Below, piece by piece: positions 8,855-17,630 of a stretch of DNA of 44,709 bases. This DNA is from an uncultured Clostridia bacterium (GTDB lineage Bacteria; Bacillota; Clostridia; TANB77; CAG-508). The position numbers and the translations under genes were made by a program. Position 1 is the stretch's first letter. The number at the start of each line of letters is the position of its first letter. The notes beneath the pieces are model-generated. The model saw only the letters and a program-made list of their open reading frames with translations. It had not been told where the DNA came from and searched no databases. Location of the stretch: contig CALXBY010000013.1 of assembly GCA_944386675.1 (NCBI GenBank), forward strand, positions 1-44,709, written 5' to 3'.

Positions 8855-8976
8855 ACAAAATCCTTCCTTTCTTCCTTTGCTTGATTTTTGTATATCTTAA
8901 TTCCCATATATTCTAAGCTATATAATTACAATTTTCAACCCCCTATATAAAAAAATATGAATAACTTTGTCATAGA

Positions 8977-9006
8977 AAAAATGACATCAAAAATGATGTC
9001 ATTTTT
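8977..9006 (-). terminator. terminator of the DUF4116 gene
   Basis: A perfect 13-bp stem (8977-8989 with 8994-9006) with an AAAA loop, followed on the minus strand by TTTTTTC. It lies 20 bases past the DUF4116 stop. Confidence 0.8.
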
Positions 9007-9025
9007 CTTATTTTAAAATTATTTT

Positions 9026-9538
9026 CTATTCCATTAATTTTTTTATGTCTTCATCTTGTTTTAATTTATTAGATATAAAATGGTAAGCTTGTTTGTTTTG
9101 TTTTACAGCAATTTCTGCCAATTCCTTATCATCAATTAATCGTTTACTAGCATATTTAATAATAATTCCCTTATTTTCTACCGCTGCTTTTACAACATCT
9201 CTATCATCTCTTAATTCTTCTGATGCATAATATAAAGCTTGCCCATAATTTTTACAGCATTCTAGCATAATCTCTTTATCCCCTGCTAATTCTTCTGATG
9301 CATAACAAATTGTCCAAGGTGATGTTTTCGTAGCTAATTGTAATACTTCTTTATCTCCTTTTAATCTTGTACTTGCAAATTCTAAAGCTTCTCCATCTTG
9401 TTTTAAAGCTTCCATAACCACTTCTTTGTCGTCTTGTAGCTCTTCTGATGCTAATTCTAGATTTTTCCCATTTTCTTTTACTGCCTGTAACACAAATTCT
9501 TTATTATTTCGATTATTTTCTATTTCTTCTACATTCAT
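9026..9538 (-). CDS. DUF4116 repeat protein
   Basis: A 170-residue protein built of five or six helical repeats of about 24-26 residues. Each has a core like ALxYASxxLRDDxEVVxxAV; YASEEL, FASTRL and YASKRL recur. This is the DUF4116 pattern, seen in bacteria and protists and often in multi-copy surface or leucine-rich-repeat-like families of unknown role. No signal peptide or membrane segment is seen. AAAGGA precedes the ATG. It is a single-gene unit with its own terminator. Confidence 0.75.
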   Translation of the reverse strand: MNVEEIENNRNNKEFVLQAVKENGKNLELASEELQDDKEVVMEALKQDGEALEFASTRLKGDKEVLQLATKTSPWTICYASEELAGDKEIMLECCKNYGQALYYASEELRDDRDVVKAAVENKGIIIKYASKRLIDDKELAEIAVKQNKQAYHFISNKLKQDEDIKKLME

Positions 9539-9664
9539 TTTATCAGGTCCTTTCTTAATTGTTTGTATTATATCACAATTTCTTCTTAAATTTCTATATT
9601 ATTTTATATATTAATCTTCTAGTTCTTATTTTGGATTGTGAGCATTTTCAACTTTATGTAAAAT

Positions 9665-9693
9665 TTGCAAAATATTAGCTAATATTATATAAT
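9665..9693 (+). promoter_or_regulatory. promoter of the 9729-10502 membrane protein
   Basis: TTGCAA (9665-9670), 17 bases, TATAAT (9688-9693). The leader is about 30 bases and contains AGAAAGGAG before the ATG at 9729. Confidence 0.65.
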
Positions 9694-9728
9694 ATTAACT
9701 AACATAAAATCAGAAAGGAGAAAAAATT

Positions 9729-10502
9729 ATGTTGTTTAAAAAGAAAAATACGCGGTCTATAAGATCAAGAGTTGGCCATAATGGCATGCTATTATACACT
9801 CCAGATGAGAAACAGGTATGTATTGCCTATGATTCAACAGGAGATTCTTATACAGTTCGAAATGAGCCTGCTACCTTGTGGCAAATCAAAGAAGATAATT
9901 ATCATGACAGTTACCTTGATAGCTATACTAAAAAGGAATTTAATTTTCTACTTGTTCGGTTAATATTGGAAATTTTTATTACTATAATCTTCATTAGTAT
10001 TTGTAACAAAATGAATATTTTACCTGTCCGTTCAAGAGCAGGAATTTATTTATTACTATTTTCTCTAGGATTCATCCTAGAATATTCCATTATAAAGGGA
10101 TTAAAGAGAAGAAAAACTGAAAAAGGACGCAGGATAATGAAATGGCGTGGTGCTCTAAACATGACACTAAATGCTTTTGATAAAAAAGAAATTCCTCCTA
10201 CTTTAGAGAAAATTCAAAAGTGTAGTATTTATCGAGTCAATACAGAATATCACTTATCACCTGGTGAGATAGTTGCAATCTTTTTTCTTTTTTTAGCCAT
10301 ATCATGTTTTATGCCAACTTTAACAATACAGCTGGTATCAATTCCTATATTATTTGGAATTTTTATTTTTGCTTACCAAACAGCATTATTTGGAGTATTA
10401 CGACTAACTTTCGTGACAACTCCAGATTTATATGAGCTTAAAATGGCTAGAGATTTAATCGATTTCTGGTATTTAGTTTCATATAAAAATAATCTCCAAT
10501 AA
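9729..10502 (+). CDS. orphan membrane protein (two in-frame CGG codons)
   Basis: A 257-residue protein I do not recognise. The first 70 residues look cytoplasmic. Hydrophobic segments follow at about 74-93 and 101-121, with a long pair at about 180-222. A basic loop (KGLKRRKTEKGRR) lies between the two pairs. AGAAAGGAG lies 8 bases before the ATG. It contains two in-frame CGG codons, at residue 9 (ACG CGG TCT) and near residue 78 (GTT CGG TTA). A +1 shift at either would hit a stop within three codons, so CGG must be read as sense here if the gene works. It may be a recent arrival. Confidence 0.7.
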   Translation: MLFKKKNTRSIRSRVGHNGMLLYTPDEKQVCIAYDSTGDSYTVRNEPATLWQIKEDNYHDSYLDSYTKKEFNFLLVRLILEIFITIIFISICNKMNILPVRSRAGIYLLLFSLGFILEYSIIKGLKRRKTEKGRRIMKWRGALNMTLNAFDKKEIPPTLEKIQKCSIYRVNTEYHLSPGEIVAIFFLFLAISCFMPTLTIQLVSIPILFGIFIFAYQTALFGVLRLTFVTTPDLYELKMARDLIDFWYLVSYKNNLQ

Positions 10503-10523
10503 CTTCCGAGCAACTTTTGCTCT

Positions 10524-10555
10524 AATGGGTTCTAGCGTGGATGCTAGAGCCCATT
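10524..10555. terminator. hairpin between convergent genes
   Basis: A stem of about 12 bp (aatgggttctagc with gctagagcccatt, one G-U pair) with a 6-base loop. The T tail on the plus strand is short. It lies between the orphan membrane protein and the converging nucleotidase gene and probably ends the former. Confidence 0.55.
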
Positions 10556-10573
10556 TAAATATTACATTTATAT

Positions 10574-11371
10574 TTATAAATATTTTTCAATATCATAAAA
10601 ATTATTCTCTTTAGTTAAAACAATATCAAAATTCTTGTTATATACATCTAAATTTTCAGTAATATTTTTATTTAAAAATCCTATCTTCAATGATTTATCT
10701 TCTGGATATTTTCCCATCATATAAATATCTTCTACTAAATCTCCTATCACAATCCTATATTCTTTCGTTCTAATTTTTTCTTTTAAATTTACCTCTCCTA
10801 ATTTGTCGATATTTTTATTTAAACTATGAATCATGTTATCGCGAAATTTTATCATATTTTCATTTTCATCAAATTTTATAAAATTACTAATCATATGTAT
10901 ATTGTCAAAATAACATTTTTCTTTTTTTAAGGATTGTTCTATCACATTTCCAATACCTGCTGATAAAATAATAACTGGTATATCATTTTCATATAGCTTA
11001 AATAAAAAATCCTTTGCGCCTTCTCTTAAAATTAACTTACTGTTATCAATAGATTCTTTTAGCTTTTGCTTGGTTAAATGATATGTATAGTATAATTCCA
11101 TACATTTATCATACCATTCAATAATATATTTTTCTCTTTCCTTTACATCCATATTATAATCAAATTCTATTGGTCCATATTTTTCATAATATCTATCTAA
11201 ATCATTTGCTATATTTTCTCCAAGCGCTTTTCTATTGGCACTTGCCGCCCAAGAATCTTCACTAGTACTTGATGTGATTGTTTTATCATAATCTAAAAAC
11301 ACACATATGTTATCTTTATTTATCTTCTCTTTTAATTTATTTACTTTTTCTTTATTATTTATATATATCAT
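10574..11371 (-). CDS. pyrimidine 5'-nucleotidase, UMPH-1/NT5C3-like HAD protein
   Basis: A 265-residue HAD-superfamily phosphatase resembling the UMPH-1 family, best known from animal cytosolic 5'-nucleotidase III. Visible motifs: FLDYDKT with the nucleophile and acid aspartates (D27, D29), LREGAKDF near 117, the family-typical LSAGIGNVIE near 135-145 (motif II Ser), and VIGDLVEDIYM near 215-225 (motif IV acids). Such enzymes remove the 5' phosphate from pyrimidine nucleoside monophosphates. Assignment to UMPH-1 rather than another HAD group rests on the SAGIG and REG motifs. It is a lone minus-strand gene, and 47 bases separate it from a small upstream gene. Confidence 0.75.
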   Translation of the reverse strand: MIYINNKEKVNKLKEKINKDNICVFLDYDKTITSSTSEDSWAASANRKALGENIANDLDRYYEKYGPIEFDYNMDVKEREKYIIEWYDKCMELYYTYHLTKQKLKESIDNSKLILREGAKDFLFKLYENDIPVIILSAGIGNVIEQSLKKEKCYFDNIHMISNFIKFDENENMIKFRDNMIHSLNKNIDKLGEVNLKEKIRTKEYRIVIGDLVEDIYMMGKYPEDKSLKIGFLNKNITENLDVYNKNFDIVLTKENNFYDIEKYL

Positions 11372-11418
11372 AACTTTTTCCTCTTTTTAATTTTTTCATA
11401 TATTTTACTAAATTTTGT

Positions 11419-11613
11419 CTAGTTATCTATCAAGTTATACCTTTTAAATATCGTAATAATCATATTATATACTAATTTTTTACCTAATAATTCTCTAAAT
11501 TTCGTTGTTTTCATTTTTCCATCATTTCTTAAAGTTTCTAGTTGCTTTCCTAAATTATCATATTCAGCAAGTATATCTTGTAATGCCTTTTCAAAATTTT
11601 CTAGTCTTTCCAT
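11419..11613 (-). CDS. small hypothetical coiled-coil protein
   Basis: 64 residues, with a heptad-like N-terminal helix (LENFEKALQDILAEYDNL) and a basic tail. AAAGGAG lies about 10 bases before the ATG. No family is recognised. It lies upstream of the nucleotidase in the same direction and may share its transcript. The codon composition and ribosome binding site favour a real gene, but length limits certainty. Confidence 0.6.
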   Translation of the reverse strand: MERLENFEKALQDILAEYDNLGKQLETLRNDGKMKTTKFRELLGKKLVYNMIITIFKRYNLIDN

Positions 11614-11750
11614 TCGTTAAATTCTCCTTTCATTTATGCTTTCCGTATTAATATAAAAACCATTAACTATCTTTTGAATTATATATTCTTTTATCTATTT
11701 TTTCAATATTTTATCTGTTTAATTATTTTATTAAATTTTTATATAATATA

Positions 11751-11779
11751 TTGTAAAATCACTTTAATGTTGTTATAAT
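11751..11779 (+). promoter_or_regulatory. promoter of the toxin-antitoxin pair
   Basis: TTGTAA (11751-11756), 17 bases, TATAAT (11774-11779), with TGT before the -10. The leader is about 27 bases. In such modules the antitoxin commonly represses this region; no clear palindrome was picked out. Confidence 0.6.
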
Positions 11780-11811
11780 GGTTACATAATATTGAAAGGA
11801 GTTGAATAATT

Positions 11812-12108
11812 ATGTCTGACGCACAAATCCAAACAATCAAAGATGTTATAAAAATGACGCCTAGATTAAATTTAGAATGTTTAAATTCTATTAAAATTCT
11901 AATGGAAAAAGCCATTGACTCAGAATTGTTAAAATTAGAACCAACTATTATTTTAGATAATATGGATATTACTGAAAAAGTTATGTACCTAGACTATTTA
12001 AACGAAACTACTAAAACCAGAGAAAATGAAAACAAAAACGCAATTTCATTTGAAGAAATCTTAAAAAGAGAGGGGTTGACATTTAATGACTTACAAGATA
12101 AAGATTAG
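11812..12108 (+). CDS. antitoxin partner of the RelE/ParE-like toxin
   Basis: 98 residues, acidic, helical, ending in SFEEILKREGLTFNDLQ, the sort of C-terminal toxin-binding segment seen in antitoxins that accompany ParE/RelE toxins. It overlaps the next gene by 23 bases, the usual antitoxin-then-toxin order. AAAGGAG precedes the ATG by 10 bases. The antitoxin role is inferred mainly from position and size; the N-terminal domain is not assigned to a known DNA-binding family. Confidence 0.7.
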   Translation: MSDAQIQTIKDVIKMTPRLNLECLNSIKILMEKAIDSELLKLEPTIILDNMDITEKVMYLDYLNETTKTRENENKNAISFEEILKREGLTFNDLQDKD

Positions 12109-12331
12109 GCCCAAAGCTCTTAAATTTATTGAAAAACAAGATAAACTTCAACGTCTTAGAATATATACAGCAATTTACAACCTGCCAAAAGGTGATATTA
12201 AAAAGATGGTAGGTTGTAAAGATACGTTTAGACTTCGTATCGGTTCTTATAGGATTATATATGAATTAAATCGAAATGATCTTATTATTCTAGTAACAAA
12301 GGCTTCTAATCGAGGTCAAATCTATAAATAG
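12086..12331 (+). CDS. RelE/ParE-family toxin
   Basis: 81 residues with the ParE/RelE fold signature. The N-terminus reads MTYKIKIRPKALKFIEK, followed by a helical pair (QRLRIYTAIYNLPKGD) and the characteristic strands DTFRLRIGSYRIIYEL and LIILVTKASNRGQIYK. RelE members cut mRNA on the ribosome, whereas ParE members poison gyrase. The two cannot be separated by eye. It overlaps its antitoxin by 23 bases and has GAGAGGGG 10 bases before the ATG. Confidence 0.85.
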   Translation: MTYKIKIRPKALKFIEKQDKLQRLRIYTAIYNLPKGDIKKMVGCKDTFRLRIGSYRIIYELNRNDLIILVTKASNRGQIYK

Positions 12332-12469
12332 TTATTTCTTAATTTTTACATTTTAAATTTGAAATTATATTTATTTTTTATTAATTCTTTTATTTTATAT
12401 ATACAATTCATTTTATTTTATCAAATCTTTCTTAAAAAATTCATAAAACTTTATCTTTTTTATTTGTTA

Positions 12470-12478
12470 TGCTATAAT
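12470..12478 (+). promoter_or_regulatory. extended -10 promoter of murT-gatD
   Basis: TGCTATAAT (TG-N-TATAAT) lies 33 bases upstream of the murT ATG. No close -35 consensus is present. Confidence 0.55.
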
Positions 12479-12510
12479 GCAAATAGAAATTTTATAAAGG
12501 AGCATGACAA

Positions 12511-13836
12511 ATGAAAAACTTTTTTATTGTACTCGCAATGAAACTATTAAATATTGCATTAAAAATATGTGGAAAACATGGTGGTAACTTTTTAGGAAAA
12601 ATCGCTTTTGACTGGAATCCAGAAATTTTTAAATATTTCAAAGTAAATTGTCCAGTAATTGCTGTTACTGCTACTAATGGAAAAACTATGACAAATAATG
12701 CCATTGGCTATGTTTTTCAAACTGCTGGAAAAAAGATAATTAGTAATAAAGAAGGAAACAATATGGAAACTGGTATTCTTTCTACTTTATTAAAATCTTG
12801 CACGCTAACTGGAAAAATAAAGGCAGATTATTTAGTTTTTGAAGTAGATGAGGGGTATGTACCAGTTGTATTTAAAGATTTCCCGTTAGATACTTTGGTT
12901 ATATTAGATTTCTTTAGAGACCAATTAGATAGAAATGGTGAAGTTGAATCATTAATCTTAAAAATAAATGATTTTCTAAAAAAGTATACAGGTAATTTAG
13001 TTTTAAATAATGATGACCCAAATGTTGCAAGACTAGGTATGGCAAATCCTGATAACCAAAATATATATTATTTTCATGTTGATAGATATCCATATGCAAC
13101 AGATAATATGAAAGAAGCTGGAGAAGGAAAATTTTGTCCATTCTGTAAAACTCGTTTAGAATATGAATATTATCAATATTCTCATATTGGAAAATTTACT
13201 TGTCCAAATTGTGGATATGGGAACAATGAAATCTATAAAGAAACTAAAAATATCAACCTTAATGAAATGACTTTTGAAATAGATGATGTTTTATATAAAA
13301 TTAAATCAAATAGTATTTATATTATTTATAATTTCACAGCTGTTATTGCTTGTTGTTCTTTGTATAATATTGATACCAAATATATGCAAGAAGCATTATC
13401 AAAATTTGAACTAAATAATGGAAGGCTAGAAAAATTAGTTATAAAAGACGCCCCTACCATTATAAATTTAGCAAAAAATCCAACCGGTAGCAATGTTAGT
13501 TTGCGTTTATTAAACGAAGACAGTGAGGAAAAAGAATTGTTATTTGTTTTAAATGATAATAAAGCAGATGGATTTGATGTTTCTTGGATTTGGGATATTA
13601 ATTTCGACAATTTAAACAATGTAAAAAGAATTATAACTGCTGGCACAAGAGGTTATGACATTGCTATTAGAATTAAAACTGCAGGATTTGATGAAAATAA
13701 AATAGAAGCTTATCTTGATTTAGAACAAGCTGTAAAATCTCTATATACTAATTCAAGCAAAAAATATGTCATTGCAAATTATACCTCTTTACAACCTACT
13801 AGAACTGAAATTTTAAAATCAAAAAATAGGAGTTGA
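12511..13836 (+). CDS. murT: MurT, lipid II isoglutaminyl synthase ligase subunit
   Basis: A 441-residue Mur-ligase-like protein that with GatD amidates the glutamate of lipid II to isoglutamine during cell wall synthesis, on the inner face of the membrane. The P-loop TATNGKT lies at about 53-59. A Cys4 zinc ribbon (CPFC near 209-212 and CPNC near 231-234) is inserted in the central domain, a MurT hallmark. The C-terminal DUF1727 domain includes LNDNKADGFDVSW near 348-360. Length is normal. AAAGGAG precedes the ATG. Only 7 bases separate it from gatD, so the two are co-transcribed. Confidence 0.93.
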   Translation: MKNFFIVLAMKLLNIALKICGKHGGNFLGKIAFDWNPEIFKYFKVNCPVIAVTATNGKTMTNNAIGYVFQTAGKKIISNKEGNNMETGILSTLLKSCTLTGKIKADYLVFEVDEGYVPVVFKDFPLDTLVILDFFRDQLDRNGEVESLILKINDFLKKYTGNLVLNNDDPNVARLGMANPDNQNIYYFHVDRYPYATDNMKEAGEGKFCPFCKTRLEYEYYQYSHIGKFTCPNCGYGNNEIYKETKNINLNEMTFEIDDVLYKIKSNSIYIIYNFTAVIACCSLYNIDTKYMQEALSKFELNNGRLEKLVIKDAPTIINLAKNPTGSNVSLRLLNEDSEEKELLFVLNDNKADGFDVSWIWDINFDNLNNVKRIITAGTRGYDIAIRIKTAGFDENKIEAYLDLEQAVKSLYTNSSKKYVIANYTSLQPTRTEILKSKNRS

Positions 13837-13843
13837 AACTATA

Positions 13844-14584
13844 ATGAAAGAATTAAAAATACTATACCTATATCCTGATATGCTAGAACTATACGGAGAT
13901 TATGGAAATATACAAGTATTAAAATACAGACTAGAAAAACGAGGCTTTAATTGTATTGTTGATAAATATTCTATTGGCGATGAAAAGCCAGACTTTAAAA
14001 GTTATGATATGATTTTTGCGGGCGGTGGAGCCGATAACGAGCAAAGTATCTTATCTGAAGACTTAATAAAATATAAGGAAGAAATCAAAGAAGCTGAAAA
14101 CGATGGTGTCTTCTTTCTACTAATTTGTGGCGCTTATCAGCTATTTGGTAAATACTATAAAGGTGTTGAAGGAAATATTATTCCTGGTCTAGAAATCTTC
14201 CCTTACTATACAGAAGCAATTAGTGATAGAAAAAAAAGATGTATTGGTAATATTGTTCTTGATGTCAACTTAGATGGACAAGAAACCAAAGTCATTGGCT
14301 TTGAAAATCATGGTGGGCAAACTTATGACATTCCTACTCCTTTTGGAAAAGTTTTATTCGGAAATGGAAATAAATTTGGTGATACAGAAGAAGGCTTTTT
14401 TAAAGAAAATGTTATCGCAACTTACTTACATGGTCCCCTTCTTTCTAAAAATCCTGAACTTACAGATTATATTATTAAACATTGCTTAGATAGAAAATAT
14501 CAAGAAGATACTGTTTTAGAACCTTTAAATGATGAATTTGAAAATCTATGTAGAAAACAATTATTAGATAGATTTTTAAATTAA
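13844..14584 (+). CDS. gatD: GatD, lipid II isoglutaminyl synthase glutaminase subunit
   Basis: A 246-residue class I glutamine amidotransferase of the CobB/CobQ-like type, partner of MurT. The nucleophile cysteine lies in LICGAYQLFG (C95), the FAGGGADNEQ loop near 58-67, and the catalytic histidine in TYLHGPLLSKNP near 195. It releases ammonia from glutamine for the MurT-bound lipid II intermediate. Several CGG triplets occur in this gene, all out of frame. A palindromic hairpin of the GGGGACGG type begins two bases after its stop. Confidence 0.93.
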   Translation: MKELKILYLYPDMLELYGDYGNIQVLKYRLEKRGFNCIVDKYSIGDEKPDFKSYDMIFAGGGADNEQSILSEDLIKYKEEIKEAENDGVFFLLICGAYQLFGKYYKGVEGNIIPGLEIFPYYTEAISDRKKRCIGNIVLDVNLDGQETKVIGFENHGGQTYDIPTPFGKVLFGNGNKFGDTEEGFFKENVIATYLHGPLLSKNPELTDYIIKHCLDRKYQEDTVLEPLNDEFENLCRKQLLDRFLN

Positions 14585-14585
14585 G

Positions 14586-14624
14586 AAAAAGGGATTTTGG
14601 GGACGGACTCATTTTTCCCTTTTT
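14586..14624. repeat. GGGGACGGACTCA hairpin, copy 1
   Basis: Nine-base arms AAAAAGGGA (14586-14594) and TCCCTTTTT (14616-14624) enclose a loop containing GGGGACGGACTCA. The same arms and loop recur at 40474-40514. It follows the gatD stop directly and ends in T on the plus strand, so it can act as the murT-gatD terminator while also being a dispersed element. Confidence 0.75.
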
Positions 14625-14632
14625 ACATAGAT

Positions 14633-14685
14633 AAAATCCCGGGCTAAATCATCTGATACTACTAAATGATTTGCCCGGGATTTTT
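14633..14685. terminator. strong hairpin between convergent gatD and nrdG
   Basis: Arms 14633-14652 and 14666-14685 pair over about 19 bp with one bulge (AAATCCCGGGC with GCCCGGGATTT), followed by TTTTT on the plus strand and T-rich sequence on the minus strand. It can end transcripts from both sides. A further GGGGACGT lies at 14731-14738, touching the nrdG stop codon. Confidence 0.75.
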
Positions 14686-14737
14686 GAGTGACCGCATCTA
14701 AAACATATCTTGCTCCTGTAATATTGCTTTGGGGACG

Positions 14738-15259
14738 TTATAATTTAAATTCTACTGGTTTATGTTCTTTTAAACTTTCTTGAACATCTAATATTCTTTG
14801 GTTTGAAGACCCTCTAAATCTAAGACTTAAATCTTTCTTTTCTTCCTCAAATTTACCATCTACCATAACATCTATATATTTTAAAAGTTCTTTTGTAGTT
14901 TCATTATTAGGAGCCATTTTTTCTACAACATCTTTTTCAAAATCAAATCCCGTATAACACCATATATTTTTATCTGGAAATTTCTCTTTTACTTTTTTTA
15001 CTAGCGGTAATAATCCTTCTTGGTTTTGTTTTTCTAGTGGCTCTCCTCCTAGAAGAGATAATCCTGAAATATAATCATGGTCTAAATAATTAATTACTTG
15101 ATCTATTTGTTCATCTGTAAATTTATTACCATAATTAAAATCCCATGCACATTCATTAAAGCATCCTTTACAGTGGTGGTTGCAACCACTTACAAATACA
15201 GATACTCTAACTCCTTCTCCATTTGCTACATCTACTCGTTTTATATCTGCATAGTTCAT
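14738..15259 (-). CDS. nrdG: anaerobic ribonucleotide reductase activase NrdG
   Basis: A 173-residue radical SAM protein that uses S-adenosylmethionine and a 4Fe-4S cluster to make the glycyl radical on NrdD. The cluster cysteines form CNHHCKGC (C26, C30, C33), the NrdG CxxxCxxC spacing. LLGGEPL near 90 and WCYTGFDFE near 120 are family motifs. Length is usual. The TAA stop runs straight into CGTCCCC, the end of a GGGGACG-type sequence. It lies 171 bases downstream of nrdD, across an inverted repeat. Confidence 0.93.
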   Translation of the reverse strand: MNYADIKRVDVANGEGVRVSVFVSGCNHHCKGCFNECAWDFNYGNKFTDEQIDQVINYLDHDYISGLSLLGGEPLEKQNQEGLLPLVKKVKEKFPDKNIWCYTGFDFEKDVVEKMAPNNETTKELLKYIDVMVDGKFEEEKKDLSLRFRGSSNQRILDVQESLKEHKPVEFKL

Positions 15260-15288
15260 AAAATTCTCCCTCTTTTCTCTATTTGGTT

Positions 15289-15335
15289 AAAATTTGGAAC
15301 GTTTTTTAGAGTTTTTCTCCAACGTTCCAAATTTT
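15289..15335 (-). terminator. inverted repeat between nrdD and nrdG
   Basis: A perfect 15-bp stem (aaaatttggaacgtt at 15289-15303 with its complement at 15321-15335) with a 17-base loop. On the minus strand the stem ends in TTTT. It could be a partial terminator lowering nrdG relative to nrdD, an RNA stabiliser for the nrdD 3' end, or a protein site. Confidence 0.6.
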
Positions 15336-15430
15336 TAGTTTTATTTTTGGCTATTTTTATTCTATAGAAAAAATCTTCTCTTATCTTTATTCCTATATAG
15401 ATTTTTTCATATACAGCAAAGTTAGGCCTC

Positions 15431-17557
15431 TTATAAGTGCATTACTCTTTGTTTAATCTCTTTTGTTTTTCCTGCATTCCAGAAGTTTTCTCCTAAATAT
15501 CCACAAGTTCTTCTAACAACTGTCATTTTTGAATGGTCTTTATTTCCACAGTTTGGGCATTCCCATTCATTATCTTTATTTAATACAATTTCTCCATCAA
15601 ATCCGCAAACATGGCAGTAATCTGATTTTGTATTAAATTCAGCATATTGAATATTATCATAGATAAATTTAACTGCTGTTTCTAATGCATCTATATTTTT
15701 TTGCATGTTTGGTATTTCGATATATGAAATTGCTCCACCTGAAGATATTTTTTGGAATTCACTTTCAAATCCAAGTTTTTCAAAAGCATCAATTTTTTCT
15801 CTTACATCTACATGATATGAGTTTGTATAATATCCTTTGTCTGTTACATCTTTAATTGTACCAAATTTTTCTTTATCAATTCTAGCAAATTTGTAGCATA
15901 AGCTTTCTGCTGGTGTTCCATATAATGCAAATCCAATGTTTGTTTCTTTTTTCCATCTATCTACAGTTTCTCTTAAATGTTTCATAACACGAATTGCAAA
16001 ATCATGTCCTTCTGGTGTTGTATGTGATACACCTTTCATTACTTTTGTCATTTCATAGATTCCAATATATCCTAGAGATATTGTTGAATATCCACCATAT
16101 AATAATTTATCAATTTTTTCGCCTTTTTCAAGTCTTGCAATTGCTCCATATTGCCAGTGAATTGGGCTAATATCTGAATGTGTTCCAAGTAATGCATAAT
16201 GTCTACACATTAAAGCTTCTTTACATAGTTCTAGTCTTTCATCTAATAATTTCCAAAATTTATCTTCATCACCATCTGCAACAATTGCTACTTGTGGTAA
16301 GTTGATACTAACAACACCTTGATTAAATCTTCCTTCAAATTTATAGTTTCCATTTTCATCTTTCCAAGGTGATAAGAAACTTCTACATCCCATTGGGCTA
16401 AACACATTTCCTTCATAGTTTTCCTTCATTTTTTTAGCAGAAATGTAATCTGGATACATTCTCTTTGCTGAACATTTAACTGCTAATTTTGTTAAGTAAT
16501 CATATTCTCCACCTTTTAGACAGTTACATTCATCTAATACATATACTAGTTTTGGGAATGCTGGTGTTACATATACACCTGCTTCATTTTTTATACCTTG
16601 ATATCTTTGTCTTAATACTTCTTCTATAATCATGGCATTTTCTTTAATGTATGGGTCTCCTTCTTCTAGATGTAAGAATAAAGTTACAAAAGGAGATTGT
16701 CCGTTTGTTGTCATTAAAGTATTGATTTGATATTGAATTGTTTGTACACCTGCTTTTAATTCTGCTTTTAATCTATCTTGTACTAAATCTTCTATTATCT
16801 CGTCAGATAATTTTCCTTTATATTTTTTCTCTATCTCTGCTTTAAACTTATCATAGCTCTTTCTTAAATATTTTCCTAAATGTTTTAAATCTACTGATTG
16901 TCCTCCATATTGGTTACTTGCAACTGCTGCAATGATTTGTGTTGTAACAGTACATGCTACTTGGAAACTTTTTGGGCTTTCTATCATTTTTCCATTCATA
17001 ACAGTTCCATTATCTAGCATATCAGATATATTAATTAAACAACAGTTAAAGATTGGTTGTACAAAATAATCTGCGTCGTGGAAATGTAAAACTCCGTCGC
17101 TATCGGCTTTCGCAATTTTCTCTGGTAATAATAATCTTCTTGTTAAATCTCTTGATACTTCACCTGCTATATAATCTCTTTGTGTTGATGCAAGTAATGT
17201 ATTTTTATTTGAATTTTCTTCTGCTAATTCTTTGTTTTCATTTCTAATTAGCCCTAATATTGTTTCGTCAGTTGTATTTTGTTTTCTAACCAACGCTCTT
17301 GTATATCTATAAACAATATACTTTTTAGCTAACTCATATTTTTCAATTTCCATTAATTTTTCTTCAATAATATCTTGGATATCTTCAACTAGCATTCTCT
17401 TTTTGTTCAAATCCTCTATATATTGGATAATACCTTTTATGTCCTCTTTATTGGCTCTCTCTTTTGGTTTTACCTCCTGATTTGCTTTTTCAATGGCTGT
17501 TTGAATTTTTGCTCTATCATAATCTACAGCTCTTCCATCCCTCTTAATAACTTTCAT
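15431..17557 (-). CDS. nrdD: anaerobic ribonucleoside-triphosphate reductase NrdD
   Basis: A 708-residue class III ribonucleotide reductase, making deoxynucleotides without oxygen. The N-terminal ATP-cone (residues 1-90, starting MKVIKRDGRAVDYDRAKI) senses ATP/dATP. The C-terminus has the zinc site CHVC (C648, C651) and CPNC (C667, C670), then the glycyl radical site RRTCGYLG with G686. AGGAGG precedes the ATG. No aerobic reductase is seen in the window. Expression probably depends on the Crp/Fnr-type gene next door, whose putative site lies about 41 bases upstream of the nrdD start of transcription. Confidence 0.95.
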   Translation of the reverse strand: MKVIKRDGRAVDYDRAKIQTAIEKANQEVKPKERANKEDIKGIIQYIEDLNKKRMLVEDIQDIIEEKLMEIEKYELAKKYIVYRYTRALVRKQNTTDETILGLIRNENKELAEENSNKNTLLASTQRDYIAGEVSRDLTRRLLLPEKIAKADSDGVLHFHDADYFVQPIFNCCLINISDMLDNGTVMNGKMIESPKSFQVACTVTTQIIAAVASNQYGGQSVDLKHLGKYLRKSYDKFKAEIEKKYKGKLSDEIIEDLVQDRLKAELKAGVQTIQYQINTLMTTNGQSPFVTLFLHLEEGDPYIKENAMIIEEVLRQRYQGIKNEAGVYVTPAFPKLVYVLDECNCLKGGEYDYLTKLAVKCSAKRMYPDYISAKKMKENYEGNVFSPMGCRSFLSPWKDENGNYKFEGRFNQGVVSINLPQVAIVADGDEDKFWKLLDERLELCKEALMCRHYALLGTHSDISPIHWQYGAIARLEKGEKIDKLLYGGYSTISLGYIGIYEMTKVMKGVSHTTPEGHDFAIRVMKHLRETVDRWKKETNIGFALYGTPAESLCYKFARIDKEKFGTIKDVTDKGYYTNSYHVDVREKIDAFEKLGFESEFQKISSGGAISYIEIPNMQKNIDALETAVKFIYDNIQYAEFNTKSDYCHVCGFDGEIVLNKDNEWECPNCGNKDHSKMTVVRRTCGYLGENFWNAGKTKEIKQRVMHL

Positions 17558-17589
17558 TTCACATTTCCTCCTTCGATTAGTATGGTTAC

Positions 17590-17630
17590 ATTATATATCT
17601 ACAATTTTTATTTTCCGTTGCAAAAGCAAC
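17590..17630 (-). promoter_or_regulatory. nrdD promoter with operator centred near -41
   Basis: On the minus strand a TATAAT -10 lies at 17590-17595 and no good -35 is present. A palindrome GTTGC-N4-GCAAC lies at 17617-17630; its centre is about 41 bases upstream of the predicted start, the classic position for class II activation by Crp/Fnr proteins. The same palindrome occurs at 17740-17753 before the regulator gene. Confidence 0.65.
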
